Source: Cherax quadricarinatus (Eukaryota > Arthropoda > Malacostraca > Decapoda > Parastacidae). Taken from it: a stretch of 64,000 nucleotides of DNA. The DNA lies in the NCBI RefSeq assembly GCF_038502225.1, contig NC_091369.1:15921197-15985196 (forward strand), given 5' to 3'. Numbering within the stretch: the first letter of the stretch is position 1; every line of letters starts with the position of its first letter. Below the pieces are notes generated by a model, which did not search any database, was not told the DNA's origin, and was given only the letters and a program-made list of their open reading frames with translations. Positions 23,443-34,689 of this stretch are shown here, one piece after another. The position numbers and the translations under genes were made by a program.

Positions 23443-24537
23443 TGTATATATATTTTTTATTTTTATTATTTTATTATCACACCGGCCGATTCCCACCAAG
23501 GCAGGGTGGCCCGAAAAAGAAAAACTTTCACCATCATTCACTCCATCACTGTCTTGCCAGAAGGGTGCTTTACACTACAGTTTTTAAACTGCAACATTAA
23601 CACCCCTCCTTCAGAGTGCAGGCACTGTACTTCCCATCTCCAGGACTCAAGTCCGGCCTGCCGGTTTCCCTGAATCCCTTCATAAATGTTACTTTGCTCA
23701 CACTCCAACAGCACGTCAAGTATTAAAAACCATTTGTCTCCATTCACTCCTATCAAACACGCTCACGCATGCCTGCTGGAAGTCCAAGCCCCTCGCACAC
23801 AAAACCTCCTTTACCCCCTCCCTCCAACCCTTCCTAGGCCGACCCCTACCCCGCCTTCCTTCCACTACAGACTGATACACTCTTGAAGTCATTCTGTTTT
23901 GCTCCATTCTCTCTACATGTCCGAACCACCTCAACAACCCTTCCTCAGCCCTCTGGACAACAGTTTTGGTAATCCCGCACCTCCTCCTAACTTCCAAACT
24001 ACGAATTCTCTGCATTATATTCACACCACACATTGCCCTCAGACATGACATCTCCACTGCCTCCAGCCTTCTCCTCGCTGCAACATTCATCACCCACGCT
24101 TCACACCCATATAAGAGCGTTGGTAAAACTATACTCTCATACATTCCCCTCTTTGCCTCCAAGGACAAAGTTCTTTGTCTCCACAGACTCCTAAGTGCAC
24201 CACTCACTCTTTTTCCCTCATCAATTCTATGATTCACCTCATCTTTCATAGACCCATCCGCTGACACGTCCACTCCCAAATATCTGAATACGTTCACCTC
24301 CTCCATACTCTCTCCCTCCAATCTGATATTCAATCTTTCATCACCTAATCTTTTTGTTATCCTCATAACCTTACTCTTTCCTGTATTCACCTTTAATTTT
24401 CTTCTTTTGCACACCCTACCAAATTCATCCACCAATCTCTGCAACTTCTCTTCAGAATCTCCCAAGAGCACAGTGTCATCAGCAAAGAGCAGCTGTGACA
24501 ACTCCCACTTTGTGTGTGATTCTTTATCTTTTAACAC
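23443..24537 (-). mobile_element. LINE RT C-terminal half and 3' end, copy 2
   Basis: Almost identical to copy 1 (two visible differences, giving R/Q and C/G changes) and in the same orientation. It is a single open frame of about 273 codons from [10 protein letters not shown] to the C terminus. It shares the first copy's 5' limit to within a few bases but continues into a different repeat (24538-24660) where copy 1 has the palindrome. Too short to be an autonomous element. Confidence 0.85.
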
Positions 24538-24660
24538 CTCTGGTGTAAATTGTGGGACCCATAGCCTCGGAGAAGTGGATAAAAAGGCTTCAAGGAAGAA
24601 TATTTGGATTTCTTCCTGAAGCCATTTGAATATTCCACTTCCCCTACCACCCGATCTTTT
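24536..24660 (+). repeat. Interspersed repeat, also at 54236-54353
   Basis: CTCTGGTGTAAATTGTGGGA through TTCCACTTCCCCTACCAC is repeated with about one mismatch at 54241-54353. Both copies sit next to (TA)n. No function recognised. Confidence 0.75.
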
Positions 24661-24661
24661 A

Positions 24662-24665
<4 letters not shown>

Positions 24666-24755
<90 letters not shown>
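24666..24755. repeat. (TA)n microsatellite
   Basis: About 88 bp of pure TA. 24756-24878 holds a short unique spacer. Confidence 0.95.
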
Positions 24756-24758
<3 letters not shown>

Positions 24759-24873
24759 AAATAACCACTGTGAAAGACTAGTGAAATTCCAAGGGCTTTC
24801 GTGACTACTCACATTGTCAAGGAACTGTGTTGTTTTGCATATTTTAAAATCACCTGTTTACTGTGATCTTATT

Positions 24874-24878
<5 letters not shown>

Positions 24879-24964
<86 letters not shown>
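24879..24964. repeat. (TA)n microsatellite
   Basis: About 84 bp of pure TA followed immediately by a tRNA-like segment. Confidence 0.95.
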
Positions 24965-24966
<2 letters not shown>

Positions 24967-25045
24967 CATGGAAGAGGGGCTCGAACTGTGGTCCGAAAAT
25001 TGACAGTCCGACGCTCTATCGTCTAGGCTAACCCGGGCTTCTATT
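24965..25045 (-). mobile_element. tRNA-like SINE head
   Basis: On the minus strand, TTAGCCTAGACGATAGAGCG resembles an A box and D arm, and CAGTTCGAGCC a B box, about 40 bases apart. This matches the head of a tRNA-derived SINE rather than an intact tRNA, since acceptor-stem pairing is not evident. Confidence 0.6.
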
Positions 25046-25248
25046 AGGAAGAATTCAGAGATAATACTTACTGTATTATATTAAGTCAAAGGCAACTGAG
25101 CTCCTTCAGTCGGCCCAGGAGCTTTAACAATAAATCTGCTTTTACCTCCTTCAAAGCCACATCGTCTATGAACTCAGTTTAAGTTGTAATATACAATTGT
25201 CAATGAATAAATAGAGGGATGGAAGAGGGAATCAAAACGAGGTCCTTA

Positions 25249-26472
25249 AATTGAAAATAATTTTGGAGAATAAGAGAAGGATGACAATAATTCTGGAGAA
25301 TAAGAGAAGGATGACAATAATTTTGGAGAATAAGAGAAGAATGACAATAATTTTGGAGAATAAGAGAAGAATGACAATAATTTTGGAGAATAAGAGAAGG
25401 ATGACAATAATTCTGGAGAATAAGAGAAGGATGACAATAATTCTGGAGAATAAGAGAAGGATGACAATAATTCTGGAGAATAAGAGAAGGATGACAATAA
25501 TTTTGAAGAATAAGAGCAGGATGACAATAATTCTGGAGAAAAAGAGAAGGATGACAATAATTCTGGAGAATAAGAGCAGGATGACAATAATTCTGGAGAA
25601 TAAGAGAAGGATGACAATAATTTTGAAGAATAAGAGCAGGATGACAATAATTCTGGAGAAAAAGAGAAGGATGACAATAATTCTGGAGAATAAGAGCAGG
25701 ATGACAATAATTCTGGAGAATAAGAGAAGGATGACAATAATTCTAGAGAATAAGAGAAGGATGACAATAATTCTTGAGAATAAGAGAAGGATGACAATAA
25801 TTTTGGAGAATAAGAGAAGGATGACAATAATTCTGGAGAATAAGAGCAGGATGGCAATAATTCTGGAGAAAAAGAGAAGGATGACAATAATTCTGGAGAA
25901 TAAGAGCAGGATGACAATAATTCTGGAGAATAAGAGAAGGATGACAATAATTCTGGAGAATAAGAGAAGGATGACAATAATTCTGGAGAAAAAGAGAAGG
26001 ATGACAATAATTCTGGAGAATAAGAGAAGGATGACAATAATTCTGGAGAATAAGAGAAGGATGACAATAATTCTGGAGAAAAAGAGAAGGATGACAATAA
26101 TTCTGGAGAATAAGAGAAGGATGACAATAATTCTGGAGAAAAAGAGAGGGATGACAATAATTCTGGAGAATAAGAGAAGGATGACAATAATTCTGTAGAA
26201 TAAGAGAAGGATGACAATAATTCTGGAGAATAAGAGAAGGATGACAATAATTCTGGAGAATAAGAGAAGAATGACAATAATTCTGGAGAATAAGAGAAGG
26301 ATGACAATAATTCTGGAGAATAAGAGCAGGATGACAATATTTCTGGAGAATAAGAGAAGGATGACAATAATTCTGGAGAATAAGAGAAGGATGACAATAA
26401 TTCTGGAAAATAAGAGAAGGATGACAATAATTCTGGAGAATAAGAGAAGGATGACAATAATCCTGGAGAATT
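25249..26472. repeat. 30-bp minisatellite, about 41 units
   Basis: Units of GACAATAATTCTGGAGAATA then AGAGAAGGAT, each exactly 30 bp, with recurring variants (AAAAAGAG, GAGCAGG, TTTTGGAG). Because 30 is a multiple of three, stop-free frames stay open throughout, up to about 400 codons on the minus strand. The peptide would be a ten-residue repeat (SFSYSPELLS). No intron signals or flanking coding sequence support a gene. Confidence 0.96.
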
Positions 26473-26659
26473 AGAAAAGATGACCTAAAATTCTTAAAAA
26501 AAATTAAGGAAATGAATATGAGGATCAAAATAATGCTGGCTAGCAAGAACAATATAAAAAGAAATGGGTAAAACAGAGGAAAGAATATATAGAGAAAAAT
26601 ATAATGAATTGAGAAGGAGATAATTGTGGGTCATGATTATCAGTGTATAAATCACTAAG

Positions 26660-26996
26660 TTTTTTCTATAAATGTTGTCCAAGAGACAACACAATAAGTG
26701 TCAGGGGTCCAAGACTGCTCAACTGCCTCCCAGCATACATAAGGGGGATTACCAATATTCCCCAGGGTGTCTTCAAGAAGGCGCTGGACGGGCACCTAAA
26801 GTCAGTAGCTGACCAGCCGGGCAGTGGTTCGTACGTCGGTATGCTTGCGGCCAACAGTAACAGCCTGGTTGATCAGTCCCTGATTCACCACGAGGCCTGG
26901 TCACGGACCGGGCCACGGGGGCGTTTATTCCCGATACCCTCTCCAGGTATTCTCCATGTAGGTATACACCACAATGTCTGGGTAAGAGATGTACCC
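26660..26996 (+). mobile_element. LINE ORF2 C-terminal tail
   Basis: An open frame reads VRGPRLLNCLPAYIRGI, VFKKALDGHLKSVADQPG, then NSLVDQSLIHHEAWSRTGPR. This resembles the C-terminal tail of LINE ORF2 proteins. A decayed relative of its last part (GATCAG..CTGA.. GGGGGCGTT) is at 59715-59795. 26473-26659 shows nothing else. Confidence 0.65.
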
Positions 26997-27004
26997 TAAC
27001 CTGT

Positions 27005-28777
27005 GTGTGTGTATGTACTCACCTAGTTGAGGTTGCAGGGGTCGAGTTCAAGCTCCTGGCCTCGCCTCTTCACTGGTCGCTACTAGGTCACTCTCCCTGA
27101 ACCGTGAGCTTTATCGTACCTCTGCTTAAAGCTATATATGGATCCTGCCTCCACTACATCGCTTCCCAAACTATTCCGCTTCCTGACTACTCTGTGACTG
27201 AAGAAGTACTTCCTAACATCCCTGTGATTCATCTGTCTTTTCAATTTCCAACTGTGTCCCCTTGTTGCTGTGTCCCATCTCTGGAACATCCTGTCTTTGT
27301 CCACCTTGTCAATTCCTCTCAGCATTTTGTATGTTGTTATCATGTCCCCCCTATCTCTCCTGTCCTCCAGTGTCGTCAGGTTGATTTCCCTTAACCTCTC
27401 CTCGTAGGACATACCTCTTAGCTCTGGGACTAGCCTTGTTGCAAACCTTTGCACTTAACTAGTTTCTTTACGTGCTTGGCTAGGTGTGGGTTCCAAACTA
27501 GTGCCGCATACTCCAATATGGGCCTAACGTACACGGTGTACAGGGTCTTGAACGATTCCTTATTAAGATGTCGGAATGCTGTTCTGAGGTTTACTAGGCG
27601 CCCATATGCTTCAGCAGTTATTTGGTTGATGTGCACTTCAGGAGATGTGCCTGGCGTTATACTCACCCCAAGATCTTTTTCCTTGAGTGTGATTTGTAGT
27701 GTCTGGCCCCCTAGACTGTATTCCGTCTGCGGTCTTCTTTGCCCTTCCTCAAACATAATGACTTTGCACTTGGTGGGGTTGAACTCCAGGAGCCAATTGC
27801 TGGACCAGGTCTGCAGCCTGTCCAGATCCCTTTGTAGTTCTGCCTGGTCTTCGATCGAATGAATTCTTCTCATCAACTTCACGTCATCTGCAAACAGGGA
27901 CACCTCAGAGTCTATTCCTTCCGTCATGTCGTTCTCAAATACCAGAAACAGCATTGGACCTAGGACTGACCCCTGTGGGACCCCGCTGGTCACAGGTGCC
28001 CACTCTGACACCTAGCCACATACCATGACTCGCTGCTGTCTTCCTGACAAGTATTCCCTGATCCAATGTAGTGCCTTCCCTGTTATCCCTGCTTGGTCCT
28101 CCAGTTTTTGCACTAATCTCTTGTGTGGAACTGTGTCAAACGCCTTCTTGCAGTCCAAGAAAATGCAATCCACCCACCCCTCTCTCTCTTGTCTTACTGC
28201 TGTCACCATGTCAGAACTCCAGTAGGTTTGTGACACAGGATTTCCCATCCTTGAAACCATGTTGACTTCTGTTGATGAGATCATTCCTTTCTAGGTGTTC
28301 CACCACTCTTCTCCTGATAATCTTCTCCATGACTTTGCATACTATACATGTCAGTGACACTGGTCTGTAGTTTAGTGCTTCATGTATGTCTCTTTTTTTA
28401 AAGACTGGGACTACATTTGCTGTCTTCCATACCTCAGGCAATCTCCCTGTTTCGATAGATGTATTGAATATTGTTGTTAGGGGTACACATAGCGCCTCTG
28501 CTCCCTCTCTCAGGACCCATGGAGAGATGTCATCCGGCCCCATTGCCTTATCTAGCTCACTCAGAAGCTTCTTCACTTCTTCCTCTGTTGTGTGTGCTGT
28601 GTCCAGCACTTGGTGGTGTACCTCACCTCTCCGTCACTCTGGAGCCCCTTCTGTCTCCTCTGTGAACACTTCTTTGAATCTCTTGTTGAGTTCCTCACAT
28701 ACTTCACGGTCATTTCTTGTTGTCTCTCGTCCTTCCTTCCTTAGCCTGATTACCTGGTCCTTGACTGTTGTTTTCCT
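27005..28777 (-). mobile_element. CR1-like LINE, longest (AC)n-tail copy
   Basis: The minus strand, in four overlapping frames, encodes most of the RT. VKKLLSELDKAMGPDDISPW and ANVVPVFKKRD (28600-28390) precede NYRPVSLTCIVCKVMEKII, FLDCKKAFDTVPHKRL (motif A), SGVPQGSVLGPMLF (motif B), LFADDVKLM (motif C), VRPILEYAALVWNPHL and the VRKYFFSHRVVRK tail (to about 27083). At least three frameshifts and one stop separate the frames. The 3' end carries the shared UTR and TACATACACACAC-type tail at 27005-27018. Its 5' limit abuts the (GT)n of the next copy. Confidence 0.9.
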
Positions 28778-29118
28778 GTGTGTGTGTGTACTCACCTAAT
28801 TGTGGTCGCAGGGGTCGAGACTCAGCTCCTGGCCCCGCCTCTTCACTGATTGCTACTAGGTCCTCTCTCTCTCTGCTTCCTGAGTTTTATCATACCTCTT
28901 CTTAAAACTATGAATTGGTTCCTGCCTCCACTACTTCACTTGCTAGGCTATTCCACTTCCTGACGACTCTATGACTGAAGAAATACTTCCTAACGTCCCT
29001 GTGACTCGTCTGAGTCTTCAGCTTCCAGTTGTGACCCCTTGTTCCTGTGTCCCCTGTCTGGAACATCCTATCTCTGTCCACCTTGTCTATTCCAAGCAGT
29101 ATCTTTATGTCGTTATCA
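28778..29118 (-). mobile_element. CR1-like LINE 3' end, nested copy
   Basis: Shared UTR (TACTCACCTAATTGTGGTCG) and C-terminal frame HRDVRKYFFSHRVVRKWNSLA, truncated upstream near KILLGIDKVDRD at 29100 where (GT)n begins. Same orientation as the preceding copy. Confidence 0.88.
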
Positions 29119-29120
29119 TG

Positions 29121-29181
<61 letters not shown>

Positions 29182-29227
29182 ATGTGTGTGTGTGTGTGCG
29201 TGTGTGTACTCATCTAGTTGTACTCAC

Positions 29228-29271
<44 letters not shown>

Positions 29272-29272
29272 G
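29119..29272. repeat. (GT)n microsatellite with LINE-end stubs
   Basis: GT repeats broken at 29207-29232 by two minimal LINE ends (TACTCATCTAGTTG and TACTCACCTAG), each only a dozen or so bases long. Confidence 0.9.
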
Positions 29273-29289
29273 TGTATGAAGTGCATCGA

Positions 29290-29886
29290 AACTACAGTGT
29301 ATGTTGTGTAGGAGGTACACTTACACCACAGTGTGTCAGGTACACTTACACCTCAGTCTGTCAAGAACACTGTGTTGTAAGCGTACGTGACACACTGTGC
29401 TGTAAGTGTACCTGACACACTGTGCTGTAAGTTTACCTGACACACTGTGGTGTAAGTGTACCTGACACACTGTGGTGTAAGTGTACCTGACACACTGTGG
29501 TGTAAGTGTACCTGACACACTGTGGTGTAAGTGTACCTGACACACTGTGGTGTAAGTGTACCTCACACACTGTGGTGTAAGTGTACCTCACACACTGTGG
29601 TGTAAGTGTACCTGACACACTGTGGTGTAAGTGTACCTGACACACTGTGGTGTAAGTGTACCTGACACACTGTGGTGTAAGTGTACCTGACACACTGTGG
29701 TGTAAGTGTACCTGACACACTTTGGTTTAAGTGTACCTGACACAGAGTGTTGTAAATGTACCTGACACACTGTGGTGTAAGTGTTCCTGTCAGACTGTGG
29801 TGCAAGTATACCACAGTGTGTCAGGTACACTTACACCACAATGTGTCAGGAACACTTACACCACAGTGTGTCAGGTACACTTACAT
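29290..29886. repeat. 25-bp minisatellite with two orientation switches
   Basis: The central 29380-29810 holds about 16 units in one orientation (GTGTACCTGACACACTGTGG then TGTAA). The flanks 29308-29372 and 29811-29886 hold two to three units each in the opposite orientation (GTGTGTCAGGTACACTTACA). Confidence 0.93.
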
Positions 29887-29957
29887 CATATCTGAGTCAG
29901 GTTTGCAATCGTGTCATTACGATCTCGTGAGACAGCCAGTCGATAATAATGTCAGAC

Positions 29958-29968
29958 CTCTCTCTCAC

Positions 29969-30013
<45 letters not shown>
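29958..30013. repeat. (TC)n microsatellite
   Basis: About 55 bp of CT repeats with short interruptions. Confidence 0.9.
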
Positions 30014-30149
30014 TTCTTCTCCTACCACCCCCTATATCCTGTGTGAAGTCAATTTATAAATAAAATACAATAATGAACATACACTAGGATGAACAACATG
30101 AACGACATCTCACAGCCTACTTATCAAATACTTCATCCAGCTCCCCGGC

Positions 30150-30600
30150 GGTGGGTCACGTGCCCAGAATACTACAGGCATTTTCCCTTTGGATCGCAAG
30201 ACTGAGTCGCTGAAAGAGGAAGTTGGACGCTCTGGGCTCCTTCCTTTCTGTGACGAGATTTTTACCTAACTCTTTCAGGAATTTTAGAGCACACTTGCCC
30301 CCTACTTCAAGGGTCCCCAATCCTACTGGAACGAAGTTATAGGAAGGTAACAGCCCAGTGTATTCCTTGATCTTCTGGGTCTCCCTGAAACTGACTTCCC
30401 CATCCCCTTCAACTTCAGAGTGTGGCAAGTAGTTTTCAGCCTTCGTAGAGGCATCGGTGTAGTCCCATGGAATCTAGTTACCATCCTTCCAGGGTAGCAT
30501 GGTGACTCCATCTGGACGCTTTTAACTTCCACCAGACCACAAGATTCTACTTCACGATCGGAATGTGCTTTCACACTTGATGCTGTACCTTCATCCTGAA
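30150..30600 (-). pseudogene. LINE RT C-terminal relic of another clade
   Basis: Minus-strand fragments include KIKEYTGLLPSYNFVPVGL, GTLEVGGKCALKFLKELGKN and FLFQRLSLAIQRENACSILGT. I recognise this as the C-terminal region of LINE-type reverse transcriptases of a family distinct from the CR1-like copies here. It is frameshifted and lacks catalytic motifs. The assignment rests on motif memory. Confidence 0.55.
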
Positions 30601-30784
30601 GGTTGTACTATCACGTCAAAAAGCTGTGAGAAAGTGAGAAAGTTGTATCTTAATATCTAGTGCTGTAACCTCACATCAACACAGATCAACACTTCTTTTA
30701 TTCCCTTTCCTTCTCAACAACTTTTCCTCTGATTAAACTAAACTTTAAAGGCAATTTTATTTTCCAACAATCCCTTGTTCATGA

Positions 30785-30895
30785 CGATGACATTTACTAC
30801 CTGAATGACTTACGAAATCGTAATGACACGATTTGAGACTCTCTGACCGCGGGTTCAAATCCCGCCCGTGGTATGGTTGACTACCTGAACTTCGT
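30785..30895 (+). mobile_element. tRNA-like SINE fragment
   Basis: GACCGCGGGTTCAAATCCCG with the flanking CCCGTGGTA forms a T-arm and B box like those of a tRNA 3' half, but the 5' half is not tRNA-like. 30601-30784 and 30896-31125 hold nothing else recognisable. Confidence 0.55.
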
Positions 30896-31125
30896 GACAT
30901 TCCCTCTTAACTCGAGGTTTATATTTTAATTCACCTTTCTATCTTAAACTAGCTTTCTGCTCTTCTTAATAAACCTCAAACATATACGAATAAATAAATG
31001 TTAACCGATGTTAACCTTCTCTTCCCACTCACATGCGGTCACCAGTCTTCATATGATCTCCCTTGTTATTTGCATCTTTCATTTCTAATGGCAAATCAAT
31101 CTACTTTGTGTTTTGTTTCTATTCA

Positions 31126-31500
<375 letters not shown>

Positions 31501-31705
31501 CAGACATTCCCACCATTTTTTATTTTTCCGCTCCTCTTTCTATCGATTCAAAAAAAAAATCTACATTAACCGAATTTTTCTCTTACATTTCCCTTTATTA
31601 ACAAACTTAGATGTAAATCATTTCCTTAGCGCCCTCCTAGGTAGACCCTCTAATGCAAGCGCAACTGTTTGCCCTATTTCAAATGCAGTGTGTGATTCCT
31701 GACAG

Positions 31706-31856
31706 ACTTCGCGTGACGTCAACGTGCCCTGGACATCGAGTACCCTGGAGCTGGTCATCGGTCCTGAAGACGAAGGCAGCAAACTGACGTGTCGGGCCGA
31801 GAACCATGAACTGCCGGCAACTACAATAGAGTCTACGCACCAGCTTCAAGTTCTCT
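31706..31856 (+). CDS. Exon b: second half of the same Ig domain
   Basis: A 151-nt exon bounded by a CCTGACAG acceptor and a GTGAGT donor. It starts in phase 0, matching the end of exon a, and ends in phase 1. The peptide begins TSRDVNVPW and continues STLELVIGPEDEGSKLTC, then RAENHELP and a terminal STHQLQVL G-strand. SKLTC supplies the second Ig cysteine, in the usual E-D-x-x-x-x-L-T-C context, completing the disulfide pair with the cysteine of exon a. Splitting one Ig domain across two exons with a central phase-0 intron and outer phase-1 introns is common in this superfamily. The intron separating it from exon a is about 28.4 kb and almost entirely repeats. An 18-bp minisatellite starts about 60 bp after the donor. 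Confidence 0.88.
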
Positions 31857-31916
31857 GTGAGTATCAGGGGAAGAGGAGTTCAGGCGAAATGGTGGGCAGT
31901 AGTGGGAGCCAGTGAG

Positions 31917-32106
31917 GTGATGGGAGGTAGTGGAAGACAGGGAGGTAATGGGAGACAGCGAGGTAGTGGGAGACAGCGAGGTAGTGGGAAACAGCGAGGT
32001 AGTGGGAGACAGTAAGATAGGGGAAGACAGTGAGGTGATGGGAGACAGTGAGGTAGTGGGAGACAGCGAGGTAGTGGGAGATAGTGAGGTGGTGGGAGAC
32101 AGTGAG
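31917..32106. repeat. 18-bp minisatellite, left part
   Basis: About ten units of GAGGTAGTGGGAGACAGC (18 bp) with small variation, inside the intron just after exon b. It continues at 34065 after an insertion. Confidence 0.92.
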
Positions 32107-34064
32107 TCGAATCGAATGGAAGAAGACGACGAGAGCTGTCGTGAGATGGGAAGGAAGAAGGATAAGGAAGGATGGAAATAACTGGAAAAGGGTGGGAAGG
32201 AGGGGAAGAGGAGGAATCCAGGCAAGTGGCCCAACCACTTTGGGACATGTGGTACCGAAGTACTAGAGGCGTAGATGGAGAGGCTTGAATGATGTCGTTA
32301 CTTGGCTCTCTAGGAGAGGATGGCGAAGGCAGCGGCAGGAGCTGAGAGTGTCAGTAGACAGCAAGCAGGATGAGTTAGTTATTCTCTTGATCCGGTTGTC
32401 AATGCTTTGAATTTTGTTCTAGAGAGTTGTGTCACACATATGGGAGAGCTGTAAAAGAGTTCGTTGGTTTGGAGTTGGTAGATTATCTGGTTGACGGTAG
32501 GGAATGGCTTTTCGTCAATGGTGTACGTTGCAGTGTTGTCTTGGAGATGTTGAATAAGTTCTAGGCGAGTCATTGGGCTGGGGTATTGTGTCGTGGTGAA
32601 GAACATGAGTCCTTTGTGTTTAACCCATAGTGTTCCAGGTAATCGACGTGAGTGAGGTCGAGAAGGCGGTGGTGGAGTTGAGGAAGGTGGTGTTGATGGC
32701 GGAGGTAGGGTGTTGAGTGGTGCTGAAGGTGGAATTGAAGATTCGCTGTCATCTTCAATAGACGAATAGGAAGATGTTTCTGGTGGCAAGGCTTCTGATT
32801 GGTTGGATTCAGTTAGGTGTGGTGGCGGTGGAGGCTTCTCATTGGACGTTGTTGGAGTGACGTCACTAGTTGGTGGTGGTGATGGAGCTTCTGCAGCAGA
32901 GGTGATGATTAAGTCCTTGGTGAATTTCAGAATTTCTTCAGAAGGTGGAGATGCTGGAAATGTAAATGACGGCATGTTATTTAATGCAAATAACTCGTTA
33001 ATGGTAGAGTTAAAGGATCCAGGTACAGCCATGTTCTGCATGTGAGCGTACAGTAGACAATAGTGGATCTTCGTTACGTCACATGTTGGAGGAGTGATGG
33101 TGGTGGTGGAGGCGGGCTGAGTAGATGCTTGAAGTAATTTTGTAGTGTCAACTTTGCAATTGCGGCATACGTTGGTGTGTTGTTGGTAGATTTTTTCTTT
33201 GCTACATCTTGTGTTTTCTTCATTATATCCTTTCTAGTAGGACATTTTGCTGCCAGAGTATGGTGATCATTACTTTTGCAGTTTAAACACGCTGGTTGTA
33301 TTGGAGCAGCAGCGGTACAGGAACTGAAGGTGTGTCCCTCACTACCACATGTAGTGCAGAACTTATTGTCTTTTACTGGACATGCTTTGGTGGTGTGAAG
33401 ATAAGAATAACAGTTCCAGCAATGTTGGATGTAGTGGTATCTCTCTGCTTCTATGTAGGTGGGACTGATGTAGTAGTAGTAAACAGCAAGACCTTCGTTC
33501 AGAGCAGTGGCAGCCATGTTCACGTCGGTAAAGGTGACCTTGAGCATAGACGATGCATTCGAGATTTTGGTAATACTGTCAACAGTAGCCCAAGTATTTT
33601 GAGTTTCAATAGATGACTTGAGTTCAGCAATTGGTTGAGAAGTCAGAATCTTATCCATTTTTTTCAGGAATACTGATTTCCTTGCCCTGAGAGCAGGAGA
33701 AGATGTAACAGTAAACCCTTGGGCAGTAAGAGTAGTGATGGCTTCTGTAGTGAGTAACTTCTCTGCTTCAGCATCATCGTGACACACAACAATGAATGCT
33801 TCTTTGAGTGACAGAATAGAGTTGAAATTCACATGCAATGCTCCCTGCACAACAGTTGCAAGAGCAAGCTTCGTTGAATCATCAACGGTACCACTGTTTG
33901 GCTAGATCTTTACACGATTTACGTAGCTCATCGTGCAAGTCAAGGTGAAGACAACGCTGGTAAAGATTCCCCTCCCCATCGGGGATCGTAGGGAGACTGA
34001 GTAAGTAAGGAGAGCTGCTATGACCTGCCGAGGCGAGAGTCAAAAGCAGACTCTCTGTGTCTTC
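32107..34064 (-). mobile_element. Retroelement with gag-like zinc-knuckle ORF1 only
   Basis: Minus-strand ORF1 lies in two frames. 33850-33074 encodes an RNA-binding-like region, three zinc-knuckle-like motifs (CWNCYSYLHTTKACP, CTTCGSEGHTFSSC, CLNCKSNDHHTLAAKCP) and a basic stretch. 33041-32379 continues with a proline-rich, acidic linker and a C-terminal domain (LPGTLWVKHKGLMFFTT). One frameshift near 33074 would rejoin them. This is the architecture of jockey/I-type LINE ORF1 proteins. No endonuclease or RT follows: only about 270 bp separate the ORF1 end from the left boundary. Both boundaries are marked by GAGACAGTGAG (32096-32106 and 34065-34075). Confidence 0.8.
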
Positions 34065-34260
34065 GAGACAGTGAGGTAGGGGAAGACAGTGAGGTAGTGG
34101 GAGACAGTGAAGTAGTGGGAGACAATGAGGTGGTAGGAGTCAGTGAGGTAGTGGGAGACAGTGAGGTAGTGGGAGACAGTGAGGTAATGAGAGACAGTGA
34201 GATGGTAGGAGACAGTGAGATAGTGAGAGACAATGAGGCAGAGGGGGGTAGTGAGTAGTG
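34065..34260. repeat. 18-bp minisatellite, right part
   Basis: Continuation of the GAGGTAGTGGGAGACAGT array after the ORF1 element, about ten units. Confidence 0.92.
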
Positions 34261-34489
34261 TTGGATAGGGGGAGGATAGTAGAAGGTGGAGGGTTGACCT
34301 GTGTAAGGAGTGGAAAGAATTTAAAGGAGATAGTCAGAGATTGTCGGTGATGGATTTTTGCAACGAAAAGTTAGTAAATACTAGGAACCCTTTTATCCTC
34401 ACTGCATCAATAATTAATGTGTGATATCTAACCGCATTATAACGTCCCTAGAGTATCTTGCACAGTCATCAAATGTTTTTAATGACTAA

Positions 34490-34650
34490 AACAAATGTGC
34501 AACAGCTGGGTCCAGCTTTTGCACATTTATTGTCCAAACGGTAACTTCCATTAGTCAGATACAGAATAGAATGTAATGTATGCAGGAGGAGGCAATCACT
34601 CCAGCCAGACTGAGGGACTGACCACATCAAACTACTTCTATTCCACTATA
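34490..34650. mobile_element. Decayed fold-back repeat remnants
   Basis: TGCACATTTATTGTCCAAACG and CCAGACTGAGGGACTGACCAC resemble parts of the hammerhead repeat; no core motif survives. Confidence 0.4.
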
Positions 34651-34689
34651 ACTACGTTATTGTGTCTAGAAGCCCTAACAATTTTGTCC

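Noticed and set aside
25246..26457. 403-codon minus-strand open frame of a ten-residue repeat
   Set aside because: Produced by the 30-bp minisatellite; frames remain open on both strands, with no flanking coding sequence or gene signals.
29039..29311. Cys-Val repeat peptides (also at 46139-46462 and 60680-61036)
   Set aside because: Translations of (GT)n microsatellites.
32803..33045. Plus-strand frame rich in Gly/Val
   Set aside because: Antisense shadow of the proline-rich linker of the ORF1 element on the minus strand.
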